Positions 1-9,660 of a stretch of 64,000 nt of DNA are shown here, one piece after another. Numbering within the stretch: the first letter of the stretch is position 1; every line of letters begins with the position of its first letter. Both the position numbers and the translations under genes were made by a program. This DNA is from Fallopia convolvulus (Eukaryota > Streptophyta > Magnoliopsida > Caryophyllales > Polygonaceae). The DNA lies in assembly GCA_964016875.1 (NCBI GenBank), contig OZ024728.1:24923328-24987327 (forward strand), in the 5' to 3' direction. The notes under the pieces are model-generated. The model did not search any database, was not told where the DNA came from, and saw only the letters and a list, made by a program, of their open reading frames with translations.

Positions 1-3000
1 TGAAACAATATAACAAGGAATGCCATGCAATCTAACAACTTCTCTAAAGAACAAATCAGCAATATGCACAACATCATCAGTCGTGTGACATGGAATAAAG
101 TGAGCCATTTTGGAAAAACGATCTACTACTACAAAGATAAAATCTCTACCTTTCCTAGTTCTAGGCAATCCAACAATGAAGTCCATAGAAATGTCCTCCC
201 AAGGTGAACTAGGAATAGGCAAAGGCTGGTACAAACCATGGGGATTAAGTCTAGACTTAGCTTTAGCACAAACAACACAACTCTTGACAAATCTAAGCAC
301 ATAATTACTCATTTTAGGCCAAAAGCAGTGTTCTTTTAATCCTCCTAAAGTCTTTTCTAAACCCCTATGTCCTCTTGATTCATGAACCTCTTTAGTTAGA
401 AGCCTACGTATACTAGATGAAGGAATGCATAATTTACCAGCTTTAAACAAGTATCCATCATCAATAAAGTAGGTATCTATTTCTCCCCTAGACATGCAAT
501 TCTTATAAATTTCAGCAAAGTGAGGATCACTAGCATACAATTCTTTAATCATTGCAAATCCAAGGATCTTAACATCACATTGGTTCAAGAGAACATACCT
601 GCGAGAAAGGACGTCAGCTACCACATTCTCTTTGCCTTTCTTATGCTTTACAACATAAGGAAAGGTCTCCATAAATTCAACCCATCTTGCATGTCGCCTA
701 CTGAGTCTGGATTGACCTTTCAAATACTTCAAGGCCTCATGGACAGAATGAATTACAAACTCCTTAGGCCACAAATAATGAGACCAAGTCTTCAAAACCC
801 TAATTAAAGCATACAATTCTTTATCATAAGTAGGGTAATTCAACTCAGCCCCACTAAGCTTTTCGCTAAAGTAAGCTATGGGTTTCTTGTCTTGCAAGAG
901 CACGCCTCCTATGCCATGGCCAGATGTGTCCACTTCAATCTGAAAAGCTTTGGAGAAGTCAGGGAGTTGGAGCACCGGGGAGTTGCATAACCTGTCCTTC
1001 AAAGTGTTGAAGGCGTTCTCTTGTTGATCTCTCCATTTAAATGATGTATCCTTCTTTGTAAGCTCATGGAGAGGGGCTGTAATTGTGCTGAAATCACGCA
1101 CAAATCTTCTGTAGAAGCCAACCAAACCGAGGAAAGAACGCACCATGGTTGGGATAGTCGGTTATGGCCACTCCTTGATTGCTTTGATCTTGTCTTCATC
1201 TACCTTCAATCCACCTTTAGACACAACAAAACCAAGAAAAATGGTAGACTCCGAGCAAAAAGAACACTTTTTCAAATTAACATAAAGCTTTTCTAACCTC
1301 AAAGTGTCCAAAACCGCCCTAAGATGATCTACATGTTCATGCAAGGTTTTGCTATAGACTAAGATATCATCAAAGTAGACTACAACAAATTTACCTAAGT
1401 ATCTTCTTAAAACATGGTTCATAAGCCCCATGAAAGTACTTGGTGCATTAGTTAATCCAAAAGGCATTACTAACCATTCATATAAACCATACTTAGTCTT
1501 AAAAGCAGTTTTCCATTCATCCCCTTCCCTCATCCTAATTTGATGGTACCCACTTCTTAAATCAATCTTTGAAAAGAAATTAGCACCATGCAATTCATCA
1601 AGCATATCATCTAATCTAGGAATGGGATGACAGTACTTAACTGTTATTTGGTTGATCGCCCTGCAATCAACACACATTCTCCAAGTGCCATCCTTCTTTG
1701 GTACCAAAATCACCAGAACCACGCATGGGCTGAGGGATTCACGCACATAGCCTTTGTCCATGAGGTCTTGCACTTGTCTTTGAAGCTCAACGGTCTCCTC
1801 TGGACTTGCTCTATAGGCTGCATGGTTTGGTAAAGAAGTGTCGGGCACCAAATCGATTTAATGCTCAATGCCTCTAATTGGTGGAAGGCCTTGTGGCAAC
1901 TCTTCAGGCATCACATCAATCCTGAATACACTTTGGAAGATGTAAAATATCTTGATTAAGAATTAGTATCTCTTTCCTCATAAGAAATTAACAAAAAGAA
2001 GTAGGGAAAGAAACACTAGACTGTGCAATTAGAGAACGCTTTTCTACACTACCTTTTAACCCAATTTTTTGCTCTTTCCGTAGGCGTTCTTTTTCCAGAT
2101 TTGTAGCACTCTGAGTCTCTGAATTTCTCCCAAAATTTGAGCCAAAACGCTCGAGTGGTTTGGGAGATAGCCCCGTTTTCGTCTCAGATGCATTGTTGGA
2201 AGTGTTGCTCGGCACTTTGGACGAATTAGAGCACTTCTCTCGACGTTCTTGGTCCCAAACAGTAGCTCCACTCGTGCTTGATGTTGTCCTAAAATTTGAG
2301 CCAGAACGCCCGGGTGGAGAGGGGAAATGCCTTTGTTGTTTGTATGGGCGTCGGACGCCGCTTGGCGCACCGCTTCCTTGGCCGCCGATTCAGCCTCTTC
2401 TTTTTCTTCCTTGGCACGCCTAAGTGCCCTAGCTTGGTCTCTTCGTACATTGTCCTGTAAAACTTGTTGGGGTGACAGTGGTAGAAATGAAACTCTCCTC
2501 CCGTCATAGTTAAACGAATTGGTATTAAGCATGCCATCATAAATAACTCTCCTATCGAATAACCAAGGTCTACCTAACAAAATATGAGTGCATTCCATGT
2601 TTACCACATCACACATGATATCATCAACATAATTGCCTATGGAAACACGGACTAAACACTGATGAGTAACTAAGTTAGGACCATCTGAATCATTAATACC
2701 ATTTAGACCATAACTAGTAGCCCTAGGTTAAGTTTTTAATTGCAAGTGATCAACTACCTTAGCATTAATAATGTTACAGCAGCTACCACTATCAATTATC
2801 ATGCATAACACTTGATTCTTCACCGTACACCTAGTATGAAAAATATTTTCCCTTTGATCTAGCCTAGGTGTTTCTTTTAAAGTAAGAGTACGCATGGTTA
2901 CCAAGGTTAAAGGTTGTTCGGTGCAATTCGGTTCAATGGCCTCCACGTCCTCTTCTTCTTGTCCATTGCTCTCCTCCTCCACTTGATTTGGAGGTATATC

Positions 3001-3100
3001 TTCATCACTCACATATCCTCCATTGCTGGTAAGGAGCACTGGTTTCTGATTTGGACAATCCTTGGCGTAATGACCTCTTCCTTGGCACTTGTAACATAAC
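1..3100 (-). pseudogene. Ty3/gypsy pol polyprotein: zinc knuckle, protease, RT, RNase H, integrase (partial)
   Basis: One minus-strand frame runs from about 3100 to position 1 and encodes, in order: a CX2CX4HX4C zinc knuckle (3096-3055), an aspartic protease with Asp-Ser-Gly (near 2793-2785) and an ILLGRPW motif (near 2580), reverse transcriptase (1851-1162) with the YFDD catalytic motif at 1377-1366, RNase H (about 1060-600) and integrase with an HHCC zinc-binding region (about 400-250) and the first catalytic Asp near 183. In-frame stops occur at 2730-2728, 2058-2056, about 1830-1827 of the RT leader region (before the LVP start segment near 1860) and 1164-1162. From 1161 to 1 the frame is fully open. 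The window edge cuts the integrase core. The product would be retrotransposition enzymes; the copy is a pseudogene. Confidence 0.9.
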
Positions 3101-4402
3101 GTGTCCTAGGCTGATTTTGAGGTGCATTTGTGGGACGCCTTTGGCCTTGAAAACCTGTTGGTTTAGGTGAACTAGAAGCTCCCTTTTGCTGCAAAGAAGG
3201 GTTATAAGAATAAGAATTGGAATTAGCACTAGAATTAGAAACATACCTTTTTGGAGCATTCCAAGCTTCCTTCTTCTTTCTTTGTTGTTGCGCATAGAGT
3301 AGTTGGGCTGAATGTACTAATGCGTTGAGATCCTTGATTTGTTGAATCAAGTGTGTCTTTAATTGATTGATTCAGTCCAGCCATGAATTGGGTCCTTAGA
3401 GACCGTTGGGAATGATGAATTCCCGCTTTGAAACTCAAATCCTCTAGCTCATTGAAGTACTCAGTTGGAGACTTGGTACCTTGTTTGCATGTGACAACTT
3501 TAAGCCTCATGTGCTCGGTGTGTTCTTCTGGCACATACTTCTTTCTCATGACAAACTTTAGCTGGCCCCAAGTTTCAATAGGTGGTAGGGCCTTTCGGAT
3601 TCTATCCTCCTTCATTCGGAACCACCAATTTCTAGCGGTCCCAACAAAGTGGATAACAACAACAACAACTTTATCCCATTCTTCATAGCCCATGTGATCT
3701 AGAATGAAGTTTGTAGCTTGTTCCCACTCTAGATACTTCTCCGGATTGAGCTCTCCGCTGAATGGTTCTATTTTGATCTTGATATCACGCTTACCAATCT
3801 GATTGATGTTTTGGTTAGCGTTGTTGTTGTTGATTGGCCGATGTACTCCATAAGCTGGTGGGATATCTTCTACAACCTCAACTTGGTTGTAAAAATCATC
3901 AAGGGGAGGATGCCATGGGCGCCTTTCTTCCCCGAGATAGCTATAAGTCACATCATCAAAAGGATTGTTGTATTGTTGTTGTTGTTGATGAGTGGCTTGA
4001 GGAAACCGGTTTGCTGGCTGATTATAGAACTGTTGATGAGTAACCGGTGGTGTCCTCGTCCCTATGCCTCTTCCTCTACCTCGGCCTGCCGTGGGGGAGT
4101 AGTGAGCCGGGAGATTGTTCTTTGTTGTAGCTAGCAAGCACATCATGCTCTTCATGAACTACTTGTTGCTTGCCTTTGTCGCTAGCTGAGGCATGATTCG
4201 GGTCACTAGTAAGCTCTATTGCATGGGCACTTTTATTACTTGCTTGAGATGATTCAATCAATGTTGCAAGTTGCTCCTCAATACGCTGCATTCTTGGAGC
4301 TAACGCAGCCGTTACCAACTCCACAGCTCGGGATTGGTCATCTCTTACACTATCACTAATAGACAACCTAATAAATTCGATTGCCTCCTTAGTAAGATTC
4401 AA
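3009..4402 (-). pseudogene. Ty3/gypsy gag, broken by frameshifts
   Basis: Capsid-type gag on the minus strand. The likely start is the ATG at 4402 (108 codons to 4076). The frame then shifts to a 306-aa segment (4155-3235) with a low-complexity Gln/Asn-rich stretch and a retrotransposon-gag domain containing a WWFRM core and a KYVPEEH-like block. A further shift leads into 3350-3009. The zinc knuckle lies in yet another frame and is continuous with pol. At least three frame changes show it is dead. Gag would assemble the cytoplasmic virus-like particle. Confidence 0.85.
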
Positions 4403-5557
4403 TTCTGCCTGGTTAGGCTCAAAATCACAACAAGCAATACCACACCTTAATCAAGCCAAAACTTGCCTCAAAGCAATCCAGTCAACTTAATTCAGTTTTT
4501 GGGTTGAATTGAGGGAGTAAAGGGGTAGATATGGTGTAGATATGGTATACTAATGATAAATAAAGGAAATATGCAGTTCAAGCAAATGGCAAGTATGAAA
4601 TAAGACAAGCAAAGCAAATTATCCCTTTATGAGCTTCTAAACACATGCAATCTCTCAATTGACTCTATGCAAGTTAATAAAACCAAATTTAAGCATGCAA
4701 GGACAAAAATATGGTGGGCTAAAGTGACTTTTATTTCGTCACTATTTTTCTACAAAGTGATTTTTACTTAGCTAATTTTCTAGCAAGCAATCACTAGGGG
4801 TGAAAGTGGCTTGAAACTAGCTGGGGTAGATCACTTTTCTTTTCTGATTTTTTTTTTGACTTTATGCACAATCTACTCTTGTGCTAGAATGAACAAAGAA
4901 GCAAAGCAATGCAACAATTGAATGCAAAAGTAATAGGGCAGAAACGACTAATCTGATTTTTTTTATCTAAGTAACTTTAAACTACCAATGAAACCAACTA
5001 GAAGCCAAATTAAATAAAGAAGATAGGACTGGTCGAATTTATATGGTATGCAATAGCAAAAATTAGCAAATATCAACAAGCAATATGAATCTCTATTGAT
5101 CATGCAACATGCAATAAAAACTCATAAAAATTGTAGGAAAGCAATTGCTAATCTCTATTGCAACTAAACTCAACCAATTCAACCAAAAACATTCACAAAA
5201 TCCCTTAAATATCTCCTAATAGGTTAATTACTTGGAGGGCAAGTAACACAAGGAAGATTAGGGCTTGGATTGTTCTCGGCTGGATTAGGGTTCGGGGGGT
5301 TAGGGTTTGGCTCTAGGGTTTGGAGAAGGGATACTTACTAGGGTTAGGGTTTCGGATTAGGGTTTCCGAATTAGGGTTGTGGTTTACGAGAATTAGGGTT
5401 AAGGTTAGGGTTCGAAGGGTTTGGTGATAGCGATCTAGGGTTTGGCTGGTCCGATTAGGTTGAGGGTGGTGGGGTTGTGATCGAACCGAGATGGTGAAGG
5501 GTGCGGTGGTGGTTAGCGAGCCTAGATCGTGGTGGTTCGGCGGTGGTGAAGGGTAAA
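4403..5557 (-). other. Untranslated leader of gypsy element A (first part)
   Basis: Non-coding stretch between gag and the nested element. It is AT-rich with runs of A and T from 4430 to 5230, then has a telomere-like G-rich patch. No gene is visible on either strand. Its continuation on the far side of the nested element is 8332-8496. Confidence 0.6.
5240..5420 (+). repeat. Degenerate telomere-like TTAGGGTT cluster
   Basis: About a dozen copies of TTAGGG or TAGGGTTT, spaced irregularly, occur between 5240 and 5420 on the plus strand. The same stretch read on the minus strand, which is the sense of the surrounding element, gives AACCCTAA telo-box words. It is not a perfect TTTAGGG array, so it is either an ancient interstitial telomeric patch or a telo-box-rich leader. 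Confidence 0.6.
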
Positions 5558-6185
5558 TGATGCGACTCTGCCATAGCTCAGACCCAGCTCCGACGGACCC
5601 GAGACGGCCTAGACCTTGGAGACCCCCTTGGCTTAGGACTTAGTCTCATATTATGTTATTATTTATATTTCCGTCATTTCCATTTCAGTCGTGTGTTCCA
5701 TTCTTATAGAATGGGCTAGCCTTGTTATTTCCCTTTCTAGCTAGTTTCCATACTTAGTATGTTGTTATTTCCCTTTCTAGCTAGTTTCCCTTTTTAGTAA
5801 GTTGTCTTATTGGGCCAGGAGTCGTTGGGCCTTGTTTGCATACAAGCCCTAGGCGCCTCTCCCATTTAGAATTAGGGTTTCATGTGGCCTCCTCTATATA
5901 AAGGAGCCACGCTCCATTGTACTTCTTACGTCAAGATGAATTAAGCCAAGATTATAGTTGAGTCGAGAATCCTCCTAGTTTTGGCCCGACGTCACCCCGG
6001 TTCCTTTTGTCGAGTCCTTTGGACCGACGTTCTAGTCCCTTACCTCGACCCGCCCTCGTTCCGACGAGCATTAGAGGCCCGCGAGTCAACTTTTGTGGTC
6101 CCGTATTTATCCCATTACTATCCATCGGAGAAGATCCGGACGTTTCGAGCCTAGATCCGCCCCTTGCCAATCGAGGGACACATCA
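5558..6185 (+). repeat. 5' LTR of nested non-autonomous element
   Basis: 628 bp, TGATG...CATCA. It contains a TATA-like CTATATAAAGG near 5894 and a downstream transcribed-looking region. It is followed two bases later by the tRNA-Met primer site. Confidence 0.9.
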
Positions 6186-6186
6186 G

Positions 6187-6198
6187 TGGTATTAGAGC
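6187..6198 (+). other. Primer binding site, initiator tRNA-Met type
   Basis: TGGTATTAGAGC differs by one base from the common plant TGGTATCAGAGC site and lies one base after the LTR end. Confidence 0.85.
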
Positions 6199-6967
6199 GT
6201 CATGCGGTTCGAACGGACCCTTCTCCATCCCTTAAAAAAAACACGTCGACTTCTGCCCAGATTTTGGCCAAAAAAAAATTATTTTCTGCAATTTTTTTCC
6301 ATATTACTGTAGGTCTTTTCGATACAAGTCCGAGCATATATAATTCGTCCAAAACGGACGTCGTTTGCCCCTCCAAAAGGCCGAAATACTAACCAGCCAG
6401 CGCGCCGGGACGCCGCCAGCGTGCCAGGACTCGGATCCTGGCACAGTCCAGCCCTGCAGCGACGCACCAGCAGCGCGCCACACCGCGCCGAAGGTTCCAG
6501 CCTGCGCGTCCCCATGCCAGCCAACCCTTTTTTCGGAAACTCTAGATCTTTTCCGAAGATTGCGTTGATTTGGATTTGGAGCATATCTTTTTGTTATTTT
6601 ATTTGTTTGATTTTATCCTTTTTTGTAAAAGATCTTAACTATAAAAGATCTCGTTATTTTTAATTTTTAGGATAGATTTTATTTCCGTTTTTAACGGGAT
6701 CTTTCGGATTGTGAAAGATCTCGTAATATTTTTAAAAAAAAAAACAAAAACAAAAAAAACAAAAAAAAACGAGAAGCCCGAGCCATGTCTTGGACTTGCT
6801 CGGTCGCATGGGACGATTCGGATTCTTGGGATCGGCATCATCGACGAGTCAACACTCGCTCCTATAAGCCGCTTCCGAGGGACGATCTGGATTGGATCCC
6901 GCCATATAGACTCCCGGAGAATCGGGCCCGCTATTACGGCGAAACTCCAAAACCCCGACGTCGATCA

Positions 6968-7111
6968 TACGTTGAACGGGATTGGAGTCCGCCACCTCGG
7001 CGCACGAATCCCTGATACGAAGAGCGGAATTGGAGTCCGCCACCTCGGCGCACGCGTACCCGATACGATGAGCGGGATTTGAGTCCGCCACCTTGGCGAC
7101 CACGTCCCCGA
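6968..7111 (+). repeat. Three 48-bp tandem repeats in the ORF
   Basis: Units start at 6968, 7016 and 7064, each encoding a 16-residue YxERDWSPPPRR-like peptide. Confidence 0.9.
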
Positions 7112-7465
7112 GACCGCACCCTGGAGGCCCCAAGGTCTCCTTCGGCCCGCGCTCAAACCCTTCATTTGAGTCGTGGACCGCCGGTACCGACCCCTAGTGC
7201 CAACACTTCGACCCTCTCCGAGAACCAACGGCGCACACACTACGCGATGACCGCGAAGCAACGGATCGCAGAGCTCGAGCGCCTTCTCGTCGAGGCCAAC
7301 CGAGCGTCTCAACCGTGGCCGACACCCCATGTGCCTTCGCATGAGTCGAGTCCAGCGACGTCGGCGCCCATCCTTAGTGAGGTCCCTAGCGACGTGCCGA
7401 GACACGAGTCGAGCCCAGCGACGTCGGCACCCATGCCTAGCGATGTCGGTAGCAAGGTCCTTTCC

Positions 7466-7548
7466 GAGGTCCCTAGCGAGGTCCTTCCCAAGGTCCTTTC
7501 CGAGGTCCCTCCCGAGGTTCTTCCCGAGGTCCTCCCCGAGTCCAACGC
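7466..7548 (+). repeat. 15-bp tandem repeats encoding EVLP/EVPS units
   Basis: The word GAGGTCCTTCCCGAG and close variants recur about five times head to tail within the nested ORF. Confidence 0.8.
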
Positions 7549-7690
7549 TGACATCGAGCCCAAGCTCGCGCCTGCCCCTGTGTCGACACCATATTTACTC
7601 AAGACTACACATGTCGATGGCAAGGCTTTGTTGAGATCGTTGCCTTCTTCCCTTTTCCGACACACGTCGAAGCGAGGACGCTTCGAAGCT

Positions 7691-7703
7691 AAGCGGGGGA
7701 GAA
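7691..7703 (+). other. Polypurine tract of nested element
   Basis: AAGCGGGGGAGAA lies immediately upstream of the 3' LTR, the expected plus-strand priming site. Confidence 0.8.
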
Positions 7704-8331
7704 TGATGCGACTTTGCCCTAGCTCGGACCCAGCTTTAACGGACCCGAGACGGCCTAGACCTTGGAGACCCCCTTGGCTTAGGACTTAGTCTCATATTAT
7801 GTTATTATTTATATTTTCGTCATTTCCATTTCAGGCGTGTGTTCCATTCTTATAGAATGGGCTAACCTTGTTATTTCCCTTTCTAGCTAGTTTCCATACT
7901 TAGTATGTTGTTATTTCCCTTTCTAGCTAGTTTCCCTTTTTAGTAAGTTGTCTTATTGGGCCAGGAGTCGTTGGGCCTTGTTTGCATACAAGCCCTAGGC
8001 GCCTCTCCCATTTAGAATTAGGGTTTCATGTGGCCTCCTCTATATAAAGGAGCCACGCCCCATTGTACTTCTTACGTCAAGATGAATTAAGCCAAGATTA
8101 TAGTTGAGTCGAGAATCCTCCTAGTTTTGGCCCGACGTCACCCCGGTTCCTTTTGTCGAGTCCTTTGGACTGACGTTCTAGTCCCTTACCTCGACCCAAC
8201 CTCGTTCCGACGAGCATTAGAGGCCCGCGAGTCCACTTTTGTGGTCCCGTATTTATCCCATTACTATCCATCGGAGAAGATCCGGACGTTTCGAGCCTAG
8301 ATCCGCCCCTTGCCAATCGAGAGACACATCA
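7704..8331 (+). repeat. 3' LTR of nested non-autonomous element
   Basis: 628 bp, the same length as the 5' copy, TGATG...CATCA, followed by the putative target duplication GTAAG. Confidence 0.9.
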
Positions 8332-8506
8332 GTAAGGGTGGCGGAATTATGGTGGTTTAGGTCTAGAAAAATTAAATTTTGGTCTCAAAAATTCTAACTT
8401 TGGGTAAAGGTGGGATTTTTGGGATCAAAACTGAATTTAAATTGACTAGAAAGCAAATTAAGGAAAGAAGAAATTCATTGACGAGACGCTGGAATATGAT
8501 ACCACT
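8332..8506 (-). other. Leader start and primer site of gypsy element A
   Basis: This is the continuation of the leader on the other side of the nested element. On the minus strand TGGTATCA (8504-8497) follows the LTR by two bases, as expected for a tRNA-Met primer site. The match covers only about eight bases. Confidence 0.6.
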
Positions 8507-9337
8507 TGATACATGATTGCCTCGGAATCCTCCTTGATAATCTCGTATATGACCCAACAAGTCCCGATCTTGCCTTGTAGCGATTATCCTAACCTGAATT
8601 TGCAATCACTGTGAGAAAACGTGCACAACAAGTAACGAACTAATTGAATGAAGAACCGATCGGATTGATAGAATAAATCAACTTTGATAGTTCAAACGGA
8701 TTGGTTCTAACGCTAAATCCGATTGATTAACTAGCTTGATCTTTAACAATCACAACTAGAACAATCTAATTGATTAAACTACAAACCAGATTCGAACAAG
8801 AGAATTAAGAAGAGATCTCGAGATGATGATGGTGACGATCAAATGCAATTGCAAGCAGACACAATTTCGTTATTTTTGAGCCCAAGAGATAGATTAAACC
8901 AATTTGGGTTTAATCTCTCTCAAGCTGATTTTTATTAATGAAAAACAAGAGTATAAATAGTAGAATACAAAGCTATTACTTGGAGAGCAAGGAAGGGTGT
9001 ATGGCCGGCCCTAGAGCAGATCGAATTGGCCTCCTTGTCTTGCTTCCCAAGATATAATAAAATATCTAAAAAGCTAACTAACTAGATTCCCTTAAATAAA
9101 ATAAATCATGGTTAGTTTATTTATTTAAGAAAATATCCTAACAAACTCAAAATATCTCTAACAAACTAAAAATATCTCTCACAACCAGGAGAGAGAATAT
9201 CAACCAACTAACATAAGCCTATTGATTGAATCCTCTTCATTATTTAAATAAAATAACACGCCTATAATAATAATAATAAAGATATTTTCTCTACTTAGAA
9301 TGGTCAAGTCAAAGGGTTGACTTTGACCCACATATCA
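8507..9337 (-). repeat. Probable LTR of gypsy element A
   Basis: It lies next to the primer site and has inverted ends TGATACATG and CACATATCA (seven of nine paired). A TATA-like stretch is near 8950 on the minus strand. The outer boundary at 9337 is inferred from the inverted ends and an adjacent GA-rich tract, because the partner LTR is outside the window. Confidence 0.5.
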
Positions 9338-9485
9338 ACTTATCTCACCCGGTCACTTACTAAATTCAGCCCTAAAGTGAGACAAATTAATACATGTTTC
9401 TAAATAAAGAAATAATGTGATTTTCGGCCCTTATGTATTAATCCATAGAATTCGGGCTCAATTGATGTCGAATGCACGAGACCCA

Positions 9486-9660
9486 CTACGTCTTGCTAGG
9501 CTCTTCAAGAACAGCTGCCAATTGAACCAAAATTGATGTTGTTCCTTGAGCAATCTTCTTAGCTCGAATCCTTGTGATAAGTCGGTCAGAAGGCACTCGA
9601 ATCAACTCATCGACGTCGGTAGGAGACATGGTTGGCTTCACTGCATCATCTGGATCCTTT
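9486..9660 (-). pseudogene. Gypsy pol C-terminal tail remnant
   Basis: The minus-strand frame ending at 9486 encodes a basic segment with LITRIRAKKIAQG followed by a short helix and a stop. This resembles the tail found after the integrase in many plant gypsy polyproteins (TRxRAKK-type). It is cut at about 9660 by the LINE. The 148 bp between its stop and the LTR would be 3' untranslated region. Confidence 0.45.

Larger units (their letters stand above)
6785..7789 (+). pseudogene. Unrecognised repeat-rich ORF of the nested LTR element
   Basis: One frame of about 334 codons begins at the ATG at 6785 and ends at a TGA inside the 3' LTR (7787-7789). It is broken by a single TGA at 7013-7015. 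The N-terminal part is acidic and aromatic. Then come three 16-residue units rich in SPPPRR (48-bp repeats, 6968-7111), a short helical stretch (TAKQRIAELERLLVEANR) that could form a coiled coil, two HESSPATSAP repeats 63 bp apart, and a run of five-residue SEVPP/PEVLP-like units. The stop falls in the last codon of repeat 1, where repeats 2 and 3 read CGA, so one C-to-T change explains it. It is GC-rich unlike its surroundings. I do not recognise the protein; a diverged structural (gag-like) protein or a captured host exon are both possible. Confidence 0.6.
5558..8331 (+). mobile_element. Non-autonomous LTR retrotransposon, 2774 bp, nested in element A
   Basis: Two 628-bp direct repeats (5558-6185, 7704-8331) begin TGATG and end CATCA and differ at roughly 15 positions (about 97.6% identity by eye). 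A primer site matching initiator tRNA-Met (TGGTATTAGAGC, 6187-6198) and a purine tract (7691-7703) flank the 1.5-kb interior. Putative 5-bp target duplications are GTAAA (5553-5557) and GTAAG (8332-8336), 4 of 5 matching. There is no gag knuckle, protease, RT or integrase, so mobilisation would need a partner element. Confidence 0.9.
1..9337 (-). mobile_element. Decayed Ty3/gypsy element A, minus strand, 3' end outside window
   Basis: On the minus strand the order is LTR (8507-9337), primer binding site (8497-8504), a long leader interrupted by a 2.77-kb nested element (5558-8331), gag (about 4402-3100) and pol (3100 to the left edge). The protease, reverse transcriptase, RNase H, integrase order is that of Ty3/gypsy elements; the high similarity to chromovirus-type pol is my recognition, not a search. 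The integrase C-terminus and 3' LTR lie off the window. Gag has frameshifts and pol has several in-frame stops, so the copy is inactive. Confidence 0.85.
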
